The position numbers and the translations under genes are program-made. A model generated the notes under the pieces. That model searched no databases. It saw nothing but the letters and a program-made list of their open reading frames with translations, and was not told the origin of the DNA. A stretch of 64,000 bases of DNA from positions 3,038,001 to 3,102,000 of the forward strand of contig OZ251222.1 in assembly GCA_965240325.2 (NCBI GenBank), given 5' to 3'. Source of the DNA: Rebecca billardiae RCC1528. Its lineage: Eukaryota; Haptophyta. Below, piece after piece: positions 58,734-64,000 of the stretch (the first letter of the stretch is position 1; each line of letters starts with the position of its first letter).

Positions 58734-60574
58734 AAAGGTCTGAGCGTGAGCGAAAGCCGGGGGGGGGGGGGCGGCGCACGTGCTCCGCAAAATCAAAAAG
58801 AGGATGCGCGCAGGATTTTGGGGATTTTTCGGTAGGTGGCCACCGCGTATGAGTGGATATCGCTGCCGCAATGATTGCGTTTGTAGTAGATGCTAATTTT
58901 AACGATAGTAACACTTAGGGGAATGCAGGGTGGAATAGCACATAACACCAGCCGTGTGTTAGAACATTCCGTCATAGTAAGATGCCTGAATTGTAAGAGC
59001 CTGAAACAGCTCGCCAACCATAGAAACGATAGGTTGGGTCGTCAGCTTTGATTCACGCGCTTCTGAAAAACAGCGTTTTAGATTAGACGCATCCCTCTTC
59101 TCTTAAGAGAACTGCGCTAGAATAGTGTGGTGAGTGTGTCCTGGACAGCCTGAGCGGAAAGGTCAATAATCACGGTTGTGATTCAAGATTCCTCACCCCG
59201 TATTGCCAACTGATTCAAAGCCAATGCGGGTATGAATCGACGCGTTTGTGCTCTATCTGCGATCAATAAGAGCTCTCTGATTCAAATGGGTGTACGCTGT
59301 CCTGGACAGACTCTGATCAATATTGATGATCGGCACGAAAAGTTGCGCGTGACGGCTCGGTGACGACGATCCAACGGCAAAGTGCCGCGGGTGCGGCGGC
59401 GTCGGTGCGGCGGAGGCGGAGGCGGAGGCGTCGGGGGAGGCGGCTGAAGGGAGCGAGGGCGATGGTGGCGGCGCAGTCGAGGGAGGTGCGCCGAATGGCA
59501 TGTCCGTCCTCACCCTCGCCGGCGGCGGCCGCCCGCGTGCCGCCGCCGCCGCGGCTCCGCGGCTTGCTGGCGACCGGACTGCACGGGTGCACTCGGACCG
59601 CGCGGCGGTGCGGCGCGAGGCCGAGCGCGGGAGCCTGGGCGGCGGCGGGCGCGCGGCGGGGCATGTGCTGCCCGAGAGGCTGGCGCACTCGCCCAGCGCC
59701 GCCGCGCACACCGCCGCCGACCTCGCGCGCACGACCTCCGTCAACTCCTCCGTCAGCGGCGGAGAGCGCGTCGCGTCACGCCGCCCACGCGGCTGGTCGC
59801 TGCCGCCCAGCCGGTTCGTCATCCGAGCGCAGTCGCCCGGCGGCGGCGGGGCGGATCGGAGGCGGCGGCGTCGGAGGGCGGCGTCGGAGGGCGGCGTCGG
59901 AGGGCGGCGTCGGAGGGCGGAGCGGAGGGCGGCGGCGCGCCGCCGCCGCCGCCCGACGGGCTGCCGCGATCGCCGCTCGCCGCCGCGATCGCCGCCGCCG
60001 ACGGCAGCGGCGGCGCGCGGGCGCCCGCAGCGCGCGCCGGGCCGGTCGCCGCCTGGGTGGTGGGACCGCCGCTGGGGGGCGGGGCGGGCGGAGGAGATGG
60101 CGGTGGCGAAGGAGGACGCGGTGGTGGACGTGGACGTCACGCAGTCCGGGCTGCACTGGCTCATCCACCTCCTCTCCGCACTCGACCCGCCGCCGTCACC
60201 GACGGCGCAGCAGCTGGCGGCGGCGCGACGGACGGTGGCGGGCGCGGCCGCGGCCGAAGCGGGCGCGCGCCGCGCGCGCCGCTGCGGCGGCGTGGAGCGG
60301 CGGGAGCTGAGCGGCGCGCTGCTGCACACGCAGTCACGCTGCGCTTACGTGCTGCAGGACGCTGTGCGAGCGCGCCACCGCCGACGCCGTCGCGCCGCCG
60401 CTGCCCCCGCCGCACCGGCACCGTCCGACCGTCCGCGACCGTGTCGTCACAAGCCGCGGCTGCTGCTCACATTCACAAGCTGCGTGATCGGTGACTCTGA
60501 GCACTAGCCACTAGGGCCGTGCGCCCCCAACTTCGTTGTTCACTACCCGAAGATCGGCGTAGCCGATCATATAT
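58683..60574. repeat. Arm 2 of the long inverted repeat (partner 25057-27102)
   Basis: 1,892 bp, reverse complement of arm 1. It lacks a 159-bp in-frame segment between CACGGGT and GCACTCGG (near 59588), has four rather than six 13-bp repeats, and has a run of 38 C at 58695-58732 where arm 1 has about 9 G. Confidence 0.85.
59500..60507 (+). CDS. Candidate repeat-borne gene, open copy
   Basis: A continuous frame of 335 residues from ATG 59500 (MSVLTLAGGG). It includes HVLPERLAHSPSAAAHTAAD, the Arg/Gly-rich product of the 13-bp tandem repeat, then DVTQSGLHWLIHLLSALDPP and ALLHTQSRCAYVLQDAVRA. Compared with the copy in arm 1 it lacks 53 codons (from MRPDAPML to PVDRRL). Composition is strongly Ala/Arg/Gly-biased, so it may be a chance frame in GC-rich DNA; the hydrophobic C-terminal parts argue for real coding origin. 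No known family. Confidence 0.3.
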   Translation: MSVLTLAGGGRPRAAAAAAPRLAGDRTARVHSDRAAVRREAERGSLGGGGRAAGHVLPERLAHSPSAAAHTAADLARTTSVNSSVSGGERVASRRPRGWSLPPSRFVIRAQSPGGGGADRRRRRRRAASEGGVGGRRRRAERRAAARRRRRPTGCRDRRSPPRSPPPTAAAARGRPQRAPGRSPPGWWDRRWGAGRAEEMAVAKEDAVVDVDVTQSGLHWLIHLLSALDPPPSPTAQQLAAARRTVAGAAAAEAGARRARRCGGVERRELSGALLHTQSRCAYVLQDAVRARHRRRRRAAAAPAAPAPSDRPRPCRHKPRLLLTFTSCVIGDSEH

Positions 60575-61812
<1,238 letters not shown>

Positions 61813-64000
61813 TCAAGCAGTGAGCCCGTCTACTCCAAATCCACCGCGCAGCTGCTCCGCGCCTGGCGCCCCCTCACGTTGCAAGAGCAACGCCTCCAGC
61901 CGCGCAACCGCATCGGCGTTGCTCTGCACTTTCGCGTCAAGTGCAGAGACCATCCGGATGAGCATCTCGACGGCCGACTCCTCATCACCCGCCTCCGTGG
62001 TGGCCGCCACGGATTGATGAGATGCCCGCGTCCGGAGGCTGGTGTCGGGAGGGTCCGTAGCGGGCGCTTGGCGCCTGCTCGCATCGTCCACCCGCGCCCC
62101 AGGCCCTCGCCCACTTTCCGAGCGCGAGCCAATGAGGCCCTTCAGGGCCCCATTCGACGCGTGCCCTGATTGGCTGGAGTTGGAGCCTCTTCTCAGCCCG
62201 AGCACGCCAGCTCGCGCGCCAGAATCCCGCCGCGAGGAGCCCACGAAGCGGAACGTGGACGCGAGCTCCTGCAACGTGCCCCTGCCGAAGGGCGGGCTGG
62301 ACGGCGTGTCGTGTGGCGCGCCGCTCTGCGCGCGCCACGAGCTCGAGCGCGACGCCTCGCGCTCGAGCATGCGCGTGTTGAGGCGCTGCGTCATCTCGGC
62401 CATGATCTTGGCCTGCAGGCTCTCCTCCGTGTGCAGCTCGAGCCACGTCTCCTTGAGCAGCCGCTCAAACTCGTCGTAGTCCACCCAGCCCTGGTTCTGC
62501 TTCTTCGTGTACCGGTTCATCAGCGCGCGCACCGTGCGCATGTTCACCGGGTGCTGCGGGTCGGCCTCGTCCGGGTCGGGTGGCGGGAACGTGTCTTCGA
62601 GCAGCAGGCCGCTCTCGTACCCGAGGCGCAGAAACATGGTCAGCTCGGCCGTGGTGATCTGAGCCGCGCGAGCCGGACGGGAGGCGCGGCGACGAGGGCG
62701 GCGCGGCGCGGCGCGGCGCGGCACGTCATGCGCGGGCACGGGCGCGGCGACCACCGACGATGCTCGGCGCCCGGCGCGGTCCGCTCCGGCGCTGCCGCGG
62801 GCGCGGGCCCACCTTGCCATCGAGCGTCGTGTCGGCCAGCTTGTACAGCGCGTCGATGCGCGTGCGCTCCTCGAGCAGCGAGGTGAATGTGGTGCCGAGC
62901 ACGGTGATGGGAAGAGCCATGATGATGATGCCCACCATCATGCACGCGGTCGCGATCGCGTACCCGCCGTCCGTCACCGGATACGCGTCGCCGTACCTGC
63001 GAGAGGCCGCGCGCGCGATGTCACACGGCACATCCCGGCGCCCGGGGCTTCAGCGGAAGCGGCTCGGCGCGGAGCGTGCAGGGGTTGGGCGCGCGCGCAC
63101 ACCCGACGGTGGTCATCGTCACGAGTGTCCACCAGAAGGCGCGAGGGATCGTCTCAAATGTCTCGAAGACGCGTGGATCCCCAGATTGCCCCCTGCGTGC
63201 CACCGCCGACGTGGTGTGGGTGTGGGGCTGTGAACCGATGGGGGCTGGGCAGTGCAGTGGGCGACCTCGCGCGCCCGCGAAGGGGACATGGCGCGGGCAC
63301 GGGCGCACGCGCGCGCGCACTCGACGAGGTGGATGAGGGAGGCGAACACCACCATGGCAATCGCAAGCAGGAAGAAGAGGATGATCAGCGGCTCGGACGA
63401 CTTGGTGAGTGCCATCACAAACGTCTGCATCCCTTTCGAGTATCGCCCAAACTTGAGCACGCGGAAGATCTTAATCAGGCGGAGCACGCGGAGCACGCGC
63501 AGGTCGAAGCGGCGCGAGGTGCCCACGCCGAGCGCGGCGATCAGCGCCCACTCCACCCACGACGGCACCACCGACAGCAGGTCGATCCAATTCATGGGCG
63601 AGCGCATGAACGCGGCGTGGTTGGGGCACACGGTGAACCGCGCGGCCAGGTCGACCGAGAAGATGATCACCATGATGAGGTCAGACCAGAACCACCAGTC
63701 GAACATGTCTAGCTCTTCTTCGGGCACGTTGTGCTTGAACTCCGTCTCCGCGCAGTACAAGATCGTCGAGAGAGCCGTGCAGAACATGATGAGCAAAATC
63801 CAGACCTGCGACACCAGGCTGTACGTCGGGTCCTCGAGTGTCTGCCACGCGATCTCGCGCCAGCTCGGCGGAATCTCCTCGCGCATCTCCTCGATGTCGT
63901 CGTCTCCCAGGTTGAGCAGCTCCCGGAGATCTGCGTTCCTGCGTGCCGCAATCGCCTGATGCTGATCTCGTGGCGATGGCCTAGGGCTGGCCTTCAGCCG
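61813..64000 (-). CDS. Voltage-gated K+ channel, 5' end beyond the window (four exons seen)
   Basis: Exons 63321-64000 (open to the edge), 63103-63192, 62813-62996 and 61813-62658; introns are 128, 106 and 154 nt with donors GTGCGC, GTGTGC and GTGGGC, and phases match. About 599 residues are visible. Exon A carries S1 (VWILLIMFCTALSTILYCAE), S2, S3, and S4 with Arg/Lys at every third place (RRFDLRVLRVLRLIKIFRVL), then S5 (LIILFFLLAIAMVVFASLIH). Exon B gives the pore helix (FETIPRAFWWTLVTMTTVG). Exon C completes the selectivity filter TVGYGD and S6 (ATACMMVGIIIMALPITVLG). Exon D is a cytoplasmic tail with an EF-hand-like YTKKQNQGWVDYDEFERLL and a terminal coiled coil. It resembles Shaker/Kv channels of the plasma membrane. 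Confidence 0.9.

Overview
The window looks like nuclear DNA of a flagellated, photosynthetic protist with a secondary plastid, most likely a haptophyte. This is an inference from several signs: high GC, spliced eukaryotic genes, ciliary genes (IFT20 and DNAAF6/PIH1D3), a fructose-1,6-bisphosphatase with a signal-peptide-like leader, a proline-rich membrane protein with a GC[AT]DSTALNYD-type motif, and many glycan-modifying enzymes. Introns are GT-AG, and most donors read GTGCG. I see no bacterial operon structure, rRNA, CRISPR array or convincing tRNA.

Layout. 1-9.5 kb: a secreted protein (cut by the left edge), an ankyrin protein, an orphan gene with decayed neighbouring sequence, mitochondrial ribosomal protein bL34m (two exons), an IMPACT/YigZ protein, a coiled-coil protein, IFT20 and a Rieske-domain protein. 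9.5-12.5 kb: a short non-autonomous LTR element whose right LTR is interrupted by an 857-bp inverted-repeat DNA element. 12.6-16.8 kb: a three-exon Pro-rich membrane protein facing a two-exon reticulon. 16.8-19.2 kb: an empty stretch. 19.2-24.2 kb: plastid-type FBPase head-to-head with a divergent FBPase paralogue, then a PhyH dioxygenase head-to-head with DNAAF6. 25.1-27.1 kb: arm 1 of a widely separated inverted duplication, whose arm 2 is at 58.7-60.6 kb. 27.6-33.6 kb: two coiled-coil proteins, an LRR protein and a GT10 fucosyltransferase. 34.3-37.0 kb: a 2.7-kb fold-back element ending 47 bp before the start codon of a GT61 glycosyltransferase. 38.9-46.0 kb: an intact Ty1/copia retrotransposon. 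46.7-48 kb: a carbohydrate sulfotransferase. 48.5-58 kb: two direct copies of a 1.2-kb repeat (the second carrying a 1.7-kb inverted-repeat insertion) flanking a large membrane protein, a five-exon UBE2G1-type E2 and a GDPD-like phosphodiesterase. 61.8-64 kb: the C-terminal part of a voltage-gated K+ channel (four exons), cut by the right edge.

Nine gene pairs are divergent, with start codons only 73-469 bp apart, so bidirectional promoters seem to be the rule; longer gene-free stretches are filled by repeats and mobile elements. GT10, GT61 and the sulfotransferase would all act on Golgi glycans, and IFT20 and DNAAF6 both serve cilium assembly. Otherwise the neighbours look like unrelated housekeeping genes. 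Exon structures were derived by hand from phase-compatible splice sites and family conservation, not from transcripts.
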